Assembly (NCBI GenBank): GCA_020137815.1
Contig: CM035357.1
Location: 2,760,432 to 2,824,431 of the forward strand
Reading direction: 5' to 3'
DNA: 64,000 nt
Source: Hormiphora californensis
Taxonomy: Eukaryota; Ctenophora; Tentaculata; Cydippida; Pleurobrachiidae
Under the pieces are notes generated by a model. That model did no database searches. It saw nothing but the letters and a program-made list of their open reading frames with translations, and was not told the DNA's origin. Shown here piece after piece: positions 13,201-23,351 of the stretch; the stretch's first letter is position 1; the number at the start of each line of letters is the position of its first letter. The position numbers were made by a program, and so were the translations under genes.

Positions 13201-16200
13201 GCCGTGACGAAAAACTCCGGAGGAATTATTGACGGCATCACAGATTTTCGAGGAAGTCCAAGCACGATGCTCTTCGGCGAGGAGGAACCGATCTCAGCAG
13301 TCGCCGGACCCGACTCCGCCAACTTTACCCCAAACTCCTGTACCTACCCTACAGAATGATTCTGACAGAACCACAAACCGTTTCAAATCACTGATTTGAA
13401 ATCAGGGAACTACTCGAAACAAAGTTCGTGACTAACATCATTGTAAAGTTCAACGCCAGGGCCTGGCCCAGGCAGCGAAATCAACCGATAGCACTCTACC
13501 TATACCCAGCCTTACCCATACCCGGCCTTACTCGAGCTCCACCTCCTCCTGGCAGAGGAAGACGACCAGGACAGTACCCTGTACCCGCCCTTTTACCGGA
13601 TTACCCAGCTCGCAGTCCTTGTGATTATTCATTGGGGGAAGTTTTCAAGGAGCACGTCTTCTCACCAGGAAGTATGCCAAGTATCCCAGCCCTCATCACA
13701 AGGATTGAAGCAAGTTCTTCCTTTTCACAAAGCTACTGTACGAACTGCTGTAGGAACCTCAAAAAGAGGATCGATTGCTGCAAGCAGCATTCTGGTGGCA
13801 TTTTGTACTAAAGAGCTGCTACCGATAATATCTGTGAGTGAACTCTGTCTAAGAAAGGACGAGTTTGACCTCTTTATCGAAATTGAATTGATAGCAGCGT
13901 TCTCCCACACAGACTCACCCGTCAAGTGTTGTTATCTCGAAAGGGTAGTTTGGATCCTGTCTCCTCTCCACCATTACCTTTCTATCAACAGATCCTGCAG
14001 GGAATTATACATGGATATAACAAAACTTTTAATGGTGGAAATAGTAATGTGCCGTTCCTGATGTATGGTTGCTATGGTATGGTTGCTATGGTGACTCGGT
14101 ATAGTGAGTCAACATAGCAACGGAGCTGACGCACCCAAGACGATGCTACGAGGGAACTGCATGATCTGAATTGATCGGCAAAAGCTTTACCTTGATTGAA
14201 GATGATTCGTTGGGATAACATCAGCGTCTCACTACTACTAACAAGGGTGCTCTCGAGAAGAGTGAAAACTGTTCCCGCTGGTCCGATAACAACCTGACGA
14301 GAAAAGGTTCTTTTGTTCAAAGGAGAAGGGCGAGATACTTGGAGTAGCTGTACCAAAGAAACAGATCTAACGAATGGATCCCTCTTACCCGTCCGAGGTT
14401 GGTGAGGTAGGGCAGGGACAGGAATGTTAGTGACGTCACGTGTGACAGGGTCGTTACCATCAACTTATCAGGGAGCTCCGTTATCGAACAAATCTGACAA
14501 CTTGGTAGAAACAAACTTCAGACAAACGAGACAGGAACGAGTAAAGAGAGGTCAGATGGTTTATTTTATGAAGGAGCACATGTTTCAGGGTGTGTTATAT
14601 TTACCGGGTCCCGGTGAATGGCGGCCGAGTAATATTTTAGTCCTTTTACAATAGGATCCACAAAGACCAGTCGACCATCCTAAAAGATCATTAGTTTAAA
14701 ATTGAAATGAAATTAAATTAGGCTGAAAACCCTCTCGGAACCTCAAGATTGATTAATTCTAGCGCATACCACCTGATTCGGTTGTTATCGAAGACACCTC
14801 GCGGCCTTCGTTTGGCGTGCTTCGCGCGCCGGCAAGGGAGGGGTAACTTCGTTACCAACTGATTCGACCGGTACCCAATAAGATGGTAACCATGGTAACA
14901 ACATACCTGTAAAGCCAGTATGAGGAGGTTAACACTAGTGGGTGTTACCGCACCCTCCTCACTCTCCACTGTGATGTGACTGTGTAACACGGAGAGACAC
15001 TGTATTGAACCCGTTACCCCCAGTGCCCCGGATATATCCTCAGTGGATTGGAGCATCAGTTTTAGTATTTCATCTTCCCAGACATCTACACGTGATGCAG
15101 GATCCGTTCTAGAGATGATATTGGTGATATTCTGTTAGTTCTAGTTATAGATTTGGGGTAGGGGCCACGGGGTCCTTAAATTTAGGTATACCCGGCCCCC
15201 TTCAATTTTTGTCGAAGTGTTGTAGCTGATACTGTAGTTCCACCGGTTCAAAGTAAAACAATCAATTTAGTTCCTTACCGTGTGGTGTAAACCCAAATAC
15301 TCAGATTGTTGATTAGGAGAAACAGAAGGCCATAATACCGGCTATATCCAACATCAAGTACCTGGCAAATGGGGTTTTGGTAACCAAGGTAACCATTCTA
15401 TCACGTAACCATGGTAACCATGGTAACTTACTCAATGACGTCACTCACTTTATTCAGAGGGCTAATTTGAGGTGGCGGTAGAATTGTAGAGATACTTTTA
15501 CCACTCAGTGCAGATACCACCCTTACTGAACTATCATCTCCTATGGCTAACATCCTAGGTGCCTTCCGCTCCTCGCTCTCTCCAATTGCCGCCAGTTTGT
15601 GCACTGGAACACGTGTCTGGAGAGTACAGGATGTTAGACGTTGTTCAATTAATAATGTTAATTCTTAACACAGTAGCTATCACGTGAGGAGCTAGTTGGG
15701 ATGATAGTGATTTGGGGCAGTTCCACTGCTTGTCAAAGTGTATAACCTAAATTTGAGCTTGATAGAGTGGTATGCTTCAATCTCTGATTATCGATGTTCA
15801 TGGAGTTGCATATCTGAGTTGTGATTAAATTTTGGGAGTTTATAATTGAGCGTGCGGCATTTGACGTGCATTCAACGAACATATTTAGTTGCTCATGTTA
15901 GCAGTAAGGAATTTAGTACACTTAGCTGCTCCTAGGGATAAGTTGCTTAGAGTAGGGGATTAGAGATAGTAGGGGAGGGAGAGGAGTAGACGAGGAGAGA
16001 GAGACAGGCGAGAGCTAGAGAGAGACGAGAGAGAAGATGACGAGAGAGATGAGAGAGAAGCGAAGTAGCCGGATCCTTGATGAAAGGGAAGACCCGAGAT
16101 CGCTATTCCAAACCCGATGCAGACGCGAGCGGCCGAGAGACATAACCCCTAGAACTCTCTCTTCCTATATCTCATAGCATCGCTCTATCTCTCAGTCTAC

Positions 16201-16242
16201 TCTCCTATCTCTCTCTCATCTATCATCCTCTCTCTACCCCCT

Positions 16243-16298
<56 letters not shown>

Positions 16299-19200
16299 TC
16301 TCTCCCTCTCTCTCTCCCAACAAGCACTGCACTTGAGTGGTCGGCCATGGTCGACATGATCCCCACATTGAATACACACCAACAGACTGACAATGATACA
16401 GCCAAGAGTTGACATGTTATACTGTCGTTATGTAACAGAGACCGGGTTTGAACACTGAATAGAGTCAAGTTGGAAACAACTTTCAAACAATTAACTAATG
16501 CGAAACTACCAAGGTCCAAAGATCGGCCTGAGCTTCGAATTAGAAGTCCCAGAGTAGCGATCGTTTCCGGGCCGGGTATGTGTCAAATGTTAGTTCTCTT
16601 ACTTACCTGACAAAAGAACTGAACTAGAGTGTTGATGGACCAAACTGTTAGATCCCGGGCTGTTCCACAGTACAGGTAGTTATCACGAGTCAGACCTATC
16701 CATTGGATACCATACTCACACACTTGCAGCCTGAATGGGATGGGGGTGGGTCGAGGGAACTAAAGTATTAAACTTTTAAAGAAGGGTTGTTAAGGGTGGG
16801 TTGTTGAGGGCACTTAACTAATCCAGTGGAGCAACACTGGTAAGTGGCAAAAGAAGGGGTGCGTGTCAAGCAACTAGCGGGGCCATTCACTATTACCACG
16901 TGGTGTGTACCTGTATATTTCCTCGCATGTAAGAAGGTTCCATAACCTGACGCTCTTATCTAGGCTGGCACTTAGCAGAATGATATCAGACATTGGGTGC
17001 ATTAGAACACTTGTCACCGCCTGGAGAGGATGAGGGGTGGTTGGATTTTGGGTAAAAGAGTGGTAATGCAGTAGATATAACGAAATAAACGACAGACAGA
17101 CAGATAGGATGTCTGCTAGATTGAGCTGAAGGAAGTAGATCACTAATCACCTTGCTGTGAGAGGTGAAATTGTGAAGCAGAGTCCCCTGCTCAGTCCACA
17201 GTTTCACTGTTGTATCAATACTAGCGGTTATAGTAGTACTTGAAGCGGGGCGAGTAACAACAATCTGTTAGTTGAAGTGTCGGTTCTGTGTTTAGTGTGA
17301 AAGATGTGATCTCCAGCTCGAGCTGAGGACTATAACTTCCTTTCGGGCAACACATAACAACCTAGAGGAGGGAGAGATGTAGGGGGACCGGAGGGGGGAT
17401 CTATATTATGTACCAGACTACATGAATTCTTTGGTATCTGCTACGGTGCTACGGGTTGCCGGGGGGTTGCCCTCAGGAGCTACGGGTTACCAATATGATG
17501 TTCTATGTACCTATCATATTCAGCGTAGTACTGGATGCGGCTAATCCACTGTGAAACACGGAGAGGGTGGTGTTTGTGTAGGACAAAGAATTGTTCTGTG
17601 CCTGCTGCATCTCGATCACACTTGTGGTGTAGGTACCTCCACATCTACACAGGATTAGTGTTGAGTTGGGTTGGGAATATTAGCGGGGTTTTGAGTGGAT
17701 TGGGGGGGGGGGGTTGTGGTGTAAGTACCTCCACATCTACACAGGATTGGTGTTGAGTTGGGTTGGTAATATTTGTAGTGGGGGGGGGGGGGGGTTGTGG
17801 TGTAGGTACCTCCACATCTACAAAGGATTGGTGTTGAGTTGGGTTGGGAATATTAGCGGGGTTTGTAGTGGGGGGGGGGGGGGGGTGTTGTGTAAGTACC
17901 TCCACATCTACACAGGATTGGTGTTGAGTTGGGTTGGGAATATTAGCGGGGGTATTGAGTGGATTGGGGAAGATACCTCCACATCTACATTTAGTGTTTA
18001 TAAACACATGGTGTTGAGTTGATGGGTTTGGAATTGATTAATTAATGTTAATACAGGATTGGAAATTATTGTTGATAGAATGCAGTAGATTAGGGGAGTT
18101 TAGCGGGGATTGGAGTTCATTTCAGGGAGTTGATATTAGGGAATCTAGTCATGATTATGCTTACCCTCAGACCTCCTACACCCGCGGTTATCAGGACGTC
18201 TCTCTTGATGTCGTAGAACATGCACAGAATAGTACCCGCCTCTCCATTGAACACAAACGTGCACTGGAGCAGACCATTCAGCAGCTGAAACAGGAAAGAG
18301 ATTCATTGCCGGGAGAGGGGGGAGTTGCCGGGAGAGGGGCGGGGGGGGGGGGGGGTTCATTGTTGAACATCAAAAATATCATCACCATATTTTATCAATA
18401 TCAGGTTCCCGTGCCGATGGGAATTTTACTGCTCGAACCCATCCCCTTAGTCGGTTTATATTTAGCACAAAATTGTTGTGGCCGCTCACGTTGGAGAAAA
18501 TGCATTATAGTGATGATGTGATGGAAAGAATAGATGATTGATACGAGTTAGAATTCTCGAGAAATGCTTGGATAAAACTGTCGCTATTCTGAACATGTTT
18601 ACCGCTAGTTCAAAAACATGCAAAAAGTTTTATATGCATGCCTACATGATGCACCCTCCCCCACAGAAAACAAATAGAAAAAGATAGAAAGATAGAAAGA
18701 TAGAAAGATAGCAGCTGTGTTACCTGGATCGAGTTATCTTTGGCAAGTGCAAAGTATACCCCATATTTCGGTATAAAGATGATCTGCTTCAAAAGTTGTT
18801 TCTTGTTCGAAGGGTATGTCAGTAATCGTTTCTCTGCAGGAGGTAGTAGGGATGTTACAGACCTGTCTATCTCTCTCTCTCTCCCTGTCTATTTCTCTCT
18901 GTCCATATCTTTCTGTTGCACTATGTTTCTCTCTCTGTTTATGGACATTGGACACGCTCCGATATAATGAAGTGACATCAAGCATCGTGTGCCTAGTAAA
19001 CATACACACCCAGGCCAGAATGAGAGGGGGAGAGAAAGAGAGAGTGAGAGTGAGAGAGAGAGAGAGAAAGAGAGATACATATTAGAGAGAGAAAGAAAGA
19101 AAGAGGGAGAGTGAGAGAGATACAGATTAGAGAGACGACATGCATGTTGCCAGTAACTCTTGGGGGGACAGCGCTCAACAATCCAGATCGAACTCCGTCG

Positions 19201-19991
19201 CGTCCTACTGCAAGTTAAATATAGTGAGAGCATGCAGTATTGCAGTGTAGACTTCACTACTTCAGACACATGCAGAAACAAGTTTGAGAAACCGGTGACA
19301 GAGATATAGATAAAGAGAAATCTTGGACAGCGACACTTGATTGATGAGAACAGAGAGTATAGAGATATGACGGTCTATAACAAGCACTTGTCGTGGATCT
19401 CTGATGATAAATTTCGCATGGATAGCAATCAATGGAAACCGCAAGTTATTAACGCACGCAAGAATCGGAAGAATGAAGTCGCTATAAAATACCAGCGAAA
19501 TATTGGAACATGTTAACATTGATTGTAGCTCTGTTAATTGCTGGTACTCCCTACTGCAAGAGTAGTTTAGAAACAGCTCTTAGTACGATACATTGTATAA
19601 TAGCCGCTCTTACTGCATAAATACCTATCAGCGTGTCCTTGTTCCAATGGGTTATCCCTGCCCCATCTAGAAGGGCAAAATCCCCGGAGAAAGGGGAGTA
19701 AGCTATACTGACAACGTCACTACTCTTACTGCTTTGTCGGTAGGACGCCCGACATTGAAAGCCGTACTGGTACACCTCGAAGTAGATATTTTATAGTTAG
19801 TTTTTAAATTTTTTCATAAGATTCTGAAGGTCCTGGGACAGTTCAGTACGGTCTCCAGGAGCATGGAGGGAGAGAAGAGGGAGTGAAGGGGGGACATCAT
19901 ACCCAACTAGAAGAGTTACTTTTTGGGCTCAAATTACCTTTACTCTATAGTTACTCACCAGGGTTTCATTCTCGTTTTGTGTTGGAGTCAT
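1099..19991 (-). CDS. WD-repeat protein with basic/proline-rich C-terminal region, 25-exon model
   Basis: Exons by eye: 19991-19959, 19775-19625, 18833-18724, 18284-18165, 17620-17511, 17238-17151, 17020-16911, 16730-16607, 15616-15449, 15361-15279, 15108-14907, 14493-14389, 14293-14191, 7504-7325, 6552-6461, 6233-6008, 4480-4292, 4190-4089, 3965-3892, 3800-3712, 3386-2980, 2807-2730, 2013-1870, 1679-1603, 1360-1099. All junctions are GT-AG and phases agree, giving about 1,141 residues if one C is removed from the C5 run at 3310-3314. The N-terminal half is beta-propeller: SASLDKSVRLWN (exon 7), ASIDTTVKLW (exon 6), SSGGDGVLRIW (exon 14). The C-terminal half is acidic/proline-rich, then basic, with a KKKKR cluster. 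Layout recalls large ciliary WDR87/WDR97-type proteins, but I cannot prove the family. Weakest points are exon 1, the acceptor of exon 14 (7512 is an alternative) and exon 24. Confidence 0.72.
1336..1469. repeat. Tandem duplication of a splice-acceptor region (two ~36-bp copies)
   Basis: The stretch at about 1336-1371 recurs at about 1434-1469 with one substitution. Both copies contain the acceptor (cag followed by GTAC on the minus strand) and the residues NMLPVP. The two acceptors are 96 bases apart and the frame is open between them, so either could start the last exon of the WD-repeat gene; the upstream one adds 32 residues. Confidence 0.7.
5580..5700. repeat. (GA)n microsatellite with GATA interruptions
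   Basis: About 120 bp of GA dinucleotides with scattered GATA units, in an intron of the WD-repeat gene. The Leu/Ser-rich reading frames across it are low-complexity artefacts. Confidence 0.9.
7202..7306. repeat. (GA)n microsatellite
   Basis: About 100 bp of nearly pure GA, ending some 20 bp from the donor of WD-repeat exon 14 (low end 7325). On the transcript strand it is a CU tract just inside the intron. Confidence 0.9.
7600..7895. repeat. Purine-rich degenerate tandem repeat
   Basis: Repeated blocks of the type aaaaagggagagaatgaaag with an irregular period of several tens of bases. One strand is almost pure purine for about 300 bp. It lies at the edge of the transposon-filled intron. 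Confidence 0.75.
8080..8520 (+). pseudogene. Mariner/Tc1-like (IS630-type) transposase fossil
   Basis: The plus strand, with stops, reads THVWAGFNTRIGLIVPFF, then IIPFIEDWC, then RSCDLTPMDFW. These match, in order, the VW(A/G)G, IPF..D and (S)PDL.P.DFW blocks of mariner/IS630 DDE transposases. In-frame stops and a changed context (CDL for PDL) show that it is dead. An open minus-strand frame at 8086-8493 is its shadow. It lies inside an intron of the WD-repeat gene. Confidence 0.65.
8521..9075 (+). other. Unassigned transposon-derived sequence
   Basis: A 100-codon open frame (8557-8859) begins MFNKEDLLRLLNN but shows no domain that I recognise. It precedes the MULE transposase block in the same orientation, so it may be that element's 5' part. 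No FLYWCH zinc finger is apparent. Confidence 0.3.
9076..9215 (+). pseudogene. MULE transposase fragment, first catalytic block
   Basis: The plus strand reads HSHLYIDGTFRIAPKHFLQL, the hallmark first block of Mutator-like (MULE) DDE transposases (pattern DGTF..AP..F.QL), starting from the ATG at 9109. The frame closes soon afterwards. The matching C-terminal part lies 2 kb downstream at 11226-11745, with unrelated material between, so the gene is broken and inactive. Confidence 0.7.
9216..10839 (+). other. Transposon interior of unknown identity
   Basis: Open frames at 9519-9920, 10268-10498 and 10570-10806 have no family that I recognise. A segment near 9850 (ATGAGAGGAGCGATGTC) recurs near 10742 with diverged flanks ending in GAGTTGG, so part of this block is an old duplication. 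It lies between the two halves of the MULE transposase. Confidence 0.4.
10840..11170 (+). pseudogene. GIY-YIG endonuclease fragment (Penelope-like or similar retroelement)
   Basis: The frame from 10840 reads VPCRDCSSFYVGQTKRQVKT, then HIKEHE and HTRETGHTI. This is the GIY-YIG nuclease layout (YVGQT, R/K, EH, TGH) seen in Penelope-like and some other retroelements. The tail (LEQAAIHTLQPAIN, 11076 onward) continues in another frame, implying a frameshift. It sits between the two MULE transposase pieces, as if inserted into that element. Confidence 0.55.
11226..11745 (+). pseudogene. MULE transposase, C-terminal part
   Basis: The plus-strand open frame reads IRGCLFHWKQAVRRNL, then a stretch with YFEATWI, P.GMWN, then RTDNHSEGNNNALNRF. 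This is the C-terminal half of Mutator-like transposases, where GC.FH..QA and the R(T/S)NN..E..N blocks are diagnostic. It ends in a basic tail (KRRKK) at a TAG. It is intact over about 170 codons but detached from its N-terminal half. A mariner fragment begins within about 10 bp of its stop. Confidence 0.75.
11746..12220 (+). pseudogene. Mariner/IS630-like transposase fragment A
   Basis: A TDEANIYLDG block (first catalytic Asp), then VMWTGLSSV, a QYEDMLQTLVFPLIDAYR stretch, WREQDGATAHTS (second catalytic Asp) and WPARSPDLTV. It needs a frame change near 11800 and has a stop after SNDVQ near 12118, so it is broken. The DDE order and the QDGATAHTS block identify the family. Confidence 0.8.
12222..12930 (+). 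pseudogene. Mariner/IS630-like transposase fragment B with 3' flank
   Basis: This repeats part of fragment A (the ENMLQTLVFPLIDAYR region, then a degraded QQDGAT block) and continues through DRSPDLTVLDFFFWGWLK to a C-terminus at 12665. It is followed by a 3' flank (12798-12930) that recurs after fragment C. Two diverged copies of one element therefore sit head to tail. Confidence 0.75.
13021..13920 (+). pseudogene. Mariner/IS630-like transposase fragment C with 3' flank
   Basis: The middle (13428-13811) reads YPARSPCDYSLGEVFKEHVF, then PSIPALITRIE and an RIDCCKQHSGG C-terminus, typical of the third catalytic block and tail of arthropod-type mariner/IS630 transposases. The N-terminal part (13021-13359) is degraded. 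The 3' flank at 13800-13920 matches that of fragment B. Confidence 0.7.
15960..16320. repeat. GA-rich and (CT)n microsatellite tract
   Basis: GA-rich sequence from 15960 to 16065, then a block of CT dinucleotides from about 16235 to 16318, in an intron of the WD-repeat gene between exons 8 and 9. No coding segment was found in it. Confidence 0.85.
17629..17990. repeat. Tandem repeat, ~80-90 bp unit, with poly-G spacers
   Basis: Four to five units built around the string acctccacatctacacagg followed by ttggtgttgagttgggttgg and a run of up to 14 G. It starts 9 bp beyond the acceptor of WD-repeat exon 5 and fills most of the intron towards exon 4. Confidence 0.85.
18660..19135. repeat. Simple repeats around WD-repeat exon 3
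   Basis: (GATA)n at about 18678-18712, CT-rich sequence at 18866-18940, and GA-rich sequence at 19020-19135. Exon 3 (18833-18724) lies among these. Arg/Glu-rich and Ser/Leu-rich frames here are artefacts. Confidence 0.8.
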
Positions 19992-20558
19992 GTAATGTGT
20001 GTCATGTGATCAGGTACATTGGAAGCTGATTAGGAACCTATAATGAGGAGGACGCGAGTGGTGACTGGTGGTTTAATTGGTTAAACTGGAGTTTAGTTCA
20101 AAGCGGCTTTGTTCAGCCCCCCTATCATACAATTATAAAAGCTGAAAACATTATAATAATAGAAGTTTCGGTTCACTGGTTCGAACATCATTTTTGTGAT
20201 TGGTCGGTTCAGGAGAGAATTTGCAGACACGGTTGTCAACTCCTGAGAGAGTTTCACACACATGGCCATGGGACGAACTGTTCAATCGACGCTATTAGTA
20301 CCCGATGGATATTAGAGTTGTTGATCTATAATCTTAGTATCCGGTTTCCGCTCGCCGGGACGTCAGACGTTGATTTGGGAATCTCTCTAGTCATTTACCA
20401 AATATCCAGGTATAATCACCGTCACAGCAAAATTGTGAACTAAGAGTTGAAAAAAGCTTTTGGTAAACTTCCTCTTCGACGCTCACATAGTTCGACTGGT
20501 CACGTCAAGACATCAACATAAAAGAAATACACTTCAGCTTCTCTGAAATCAACTTGGT

Positions 20559-21703
20559 GGCAGGTCGGTAGAACTTCGACAGAATTTAGGGTAGGTCAAT
20601 TTAGGGTAGGTCTGAATTTAGGGTAGGTCTGAAATCTGAATTTAGGGTAGGTCTGAATTTAGGGTAGGTCTGAATTTAGGGTAGGTCTGAATTTAGGGTA
20701 GGTCTAAATTTAGGGTAGGTCCGTAACGGATCGTTTATCAAAGCATTGCAATTCGACATTAGGTTCTGATTAGGTCGCTGAACCGCGTCCCGTACCGTAT
20801 CTCGTATCAACTCATTTCAATTCGATCTTAGTCACCGATTAGGTCGATGAACCACGTCCCGTATCTCGTATCAACTCATTTAAATTCGAGGTTAGACACA
20901 GATTAGGTTACTGAACCACGTCCCGTATCTCGTATCAACTCATTACAATTCGAGGTTAGACACAAATTAGATGACAAACGAATTGTTGTTTTTTTTTCTT
21001 CTTAAACAGGCTTCAACTCAGAATGGAACTTTTAAGTTAAAGTCTACGTGCATAAACTTATCAGTGAACAGCCTAACAGTCCTAATTTCATTTGATGCGA
21101 TACGGAACGTTCCGTATCTCGTATCAACTCATTGCAATTCCATCTTAGTCACTGATACTAAGTACTACTTAAAGTAGGTGAACTGAGTTAGGTCGGTAGA
21201 CTGTGTTCCGGAACACAGTCTACCGACCTAACTCAGTTCACCTACTTTAAGTAGTACTTAGTATCAGTGGCTAAGATGGAATTGCAATGAGTTGATACGA
21301 GATACGGGACGTGCTTCAGCGACCTAATCTGTGTCTAACCTCGAATTTCAATGAGTTGATACGAGATACGGGACGTGGTTCAGCGACCTAATCGGTGACT
21401 AAGATCGAATTGCAATGAATTGATACGAGATACGGGACGCGGTTCAGCGACCTAATCAGAACCATAATGTCGAATTGCAATGCTTTGATAAACGATACGT
21501 TACGGACCTACCCTAAATTTAGACCTACCCTAAATTCAGACCTACCCTAAATTCAGACCTACCCTAAATTCAGATTTCAGACCTACCCTAAATTCAGACC
21601 TACCCTAAATTCAGACCTACCCTAAATTCAGACCTACCCTAAATTCAGACCTACCCTAAATTCAGACCTACCCTAAATTCTGTCGAAGTTCTACCGACCT
21701 GCC
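20559..21703. mobile_element. Foldback element with 9-bp target duplication (MULE-type)
   Basis: The ends are inverted (GGCAGGTCGGTAGAACTTCG at the left, its complement at the right). They are flanked by a direct 9-bp repeat CAACTTGGT (20550-20558 and 21704-21712). Inside each end is a 17-bp tandem repeat (GAATTTAGGGTAGGTCT type; about 8 units left, 11 right). The arms meet near 21209 at a perfect palindrome around GTTCCGGAAC. The left arm carries about 130 bp not seen in the right arm. There is no coding capacity. A 9-bp duplication with very long inverted repeats is typical of Mutator-like foldback elements, and MULE transposase remains are present in this window. Confidence 0.85.
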
Positions 21704-21707
21704 CAAC

Positions 21708-21760
21708 TTGGTTACGAAGTCACCCCTATATTAATGCGGAGGGGTAATTTCATTACCAAG
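21708..21760. repeat. Short palindromic repeat (family also at 29846-29915 and near 14838)
   Basis: TTGGTTACGAAGTCACCCC faces GGGGTAATTTCATTACCAA. A longer copy is at 29846-29915, and a half copy (ggggtaacttcgttaccaa) is near 14838-14858. The target site of the foldback element at 20559-21703 lies in the left end of this copy, so the foldback element inserted later. Confidence 0.7.
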
Positions 21761-22260
21761 AAGTCAACCTTGAGATCATTTGTTGAGTACTCAACAAGAG
21801 ATCCTTGACGCCTTTTTCAAGAGTGCTCCATAGTTTGCCCGAAGGACCGAAATCAATGAAGTTTTCAAACATGGTGCCAGGGCGGAAAGTAAAATTCTTA
21901 CTCCAAATGAGCCTTTTATTGCATTTGTTAATGGTTTAGTTTTGAAAACTCACAGAACACGTTCACTTATCCAGTATTTTTCAAGGCTCAGGCTTCTGAA
22001 ATCATATTTTCGATATGGGTCTGGCGATACAGATCAGCCCTGGCATCAGATCCCAAGATCATTTAACAGCATTCAGCTGGCTGCTGGATCCCATGCGGCA
22101 TGCCCAACTCCCAATAGTAGAATTACAAGAATTACAAGAATTACAAGAATTACACGCATCAAGAAAATACCAGACGCAGATGTCCGCGTGTGCAACCTCT
22201 TCTGTGTGTGGTATCCCTGGTATTGCGCACGGTCTCTTCTGGATGGGGTGCTCTCCTGGT

Positions 22261-22397
22261 CCTGGTGCGCTCTTGAGTCTTGGACCTGGTGCGCTCTTGA
22301 GTCTTGGACCTGGTGCGCTCTTGAGTCTTGGACCTGGTGCGCTCTTGAGTCTTGGACCTGGTGCGCTCTTGAGTCTTGGACCTGGTGCGCTCTTGGA
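22261..22397 (+). repeat. 24-bp minisatellite
   Basis: Five full units plus a partial unit of a 24-bp repeat starting cctggtgcgctcttgagtct. Units are almost identical. Because 24 is a multiple of 3, open frames across it encode an 8-residue repeat, but no gene context was found. Shorter agaattaca repeats precede it near 22121-22153. Confidence 0.9.
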
Positions 22398-23200
22398 GGC
22401 TCTTGAACTTAATTATGGTTCACTATAGATTGGCCAAAAACGTCGAAAACATGTGCTAAAAAGTATGTGAAAATCAAAAAGTAAAAGGGTCTGCTTGCCA
22501 TGCTACGCAGTTTTTCCAGTGCCCATTCGGCGAGTTCAGCGCTTATGCTCGCCCTTCAGGACCGCGTACTGCGTAAGCTCACGCATCACATCGGGCCTTC
22601 TGTCCGGTGTGAGAGCCGACAGACCTGTATGGCGGCGCAATACCCCATTTGATTCGACAGTGCGCTCAGATGGGTCGCGGCGCCAGACAGCGACAGACTG
22701 GGAACTAGGGAACATGTTTTTTTGCAAAAGCCGGGGTACTGGGAACATGTCGAGAGTTAGTTAGAGAAGTTGTCATACAGCAGCTTCGGCGCTTCTCCGC
22801 TAGTTTCATTGCCTCTTTGTCATTTGTATCATGCAACTCAAGGCTAAACCGAAATCCGAATCTTTCGGTGGATAAAAATCAAAATCGAAAAAATCAAAAT
22901 CGAAAACCAACTTGTTCGAGCTCAGCTCCATTTTTGCTGTTGAAAAAAGGCGCGACCGCAAAAACTTTTGATACTACGATGCATTTCAATTTGGCGCGTG
23001 CGCGCGCACAAAATAAATTCAAAGCATGAATTTTATTTCTTGACAGCAAAGTTTTTTAACCGCAAAGAACGGGCGCGATTATAATCTGGGTGCCTTGCAG
23101 CGTGTTTACAGGTGCGCGCTACCAAAAGAGTACACTTAGACCGACTTTTTTCAAACGGCTATAGCCACGCAACCACATGGCCAATTTGAGTAAACTATAC
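22398..23200. other. No gene recognised
   Basis: Short overlapping open frames on both strands (22495-22764) have no domain. From 23060 to 23096 a GC-variable segment ending atctgggtgcctt is found inverted near 24862, so this may be the outer edge of a larger composite repeat spanning to about 24.9 kb. Confidence 0.4.
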
Positions 23201-23346
23201 TCCATTTTTTTTCAACTGTTCACCCCCCAAAGTCGTGCGCGGAATTTTTTTGCGCGTCTATCACATGTTAACGTGTAGCGCGCGCAGCGTAAATTAAAAT
23301 ATCGCACGCGCACGAGTTGGAGGGTGAACAGTTGAATAAAAATGGA
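23201..23346. mobile_element. Palindromic MITE, copy 1
   Basis: The inverted ends begin TCCATTTTTTTTCAACTGTT and end with the complement, around a GC-rich centre with CGCGCG runs. A second copy lies at 38226-38361 in the opposite orientation: the flank ctatac of this copy's left end matches the right end of the other. It abuts the next element at 23352. Confidence 0.8.
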
Positions 23347-23351
23347 CTTTA

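Noticed and set aside
19800-19870. Additional 5' exon of the WD gene (minus frame HAPGDRTELSQDL)
   Set aside because: It runs into a stop with no donor before it, and exon 1 to exon 2 joins in phase without it.
20587-21680. CRISPR-like array of 17-bp repeats
   Set aside because: Units are directly adjacent without spacers, mirror each other at both ends of a palindrome, and the DNA is animal.
22261-22397. Possible repeat-protein gene (8-residue repeat)
   Set aside because: A 24-bp minisatellite is open in several frames by periodicity; no flanking coding evidence.
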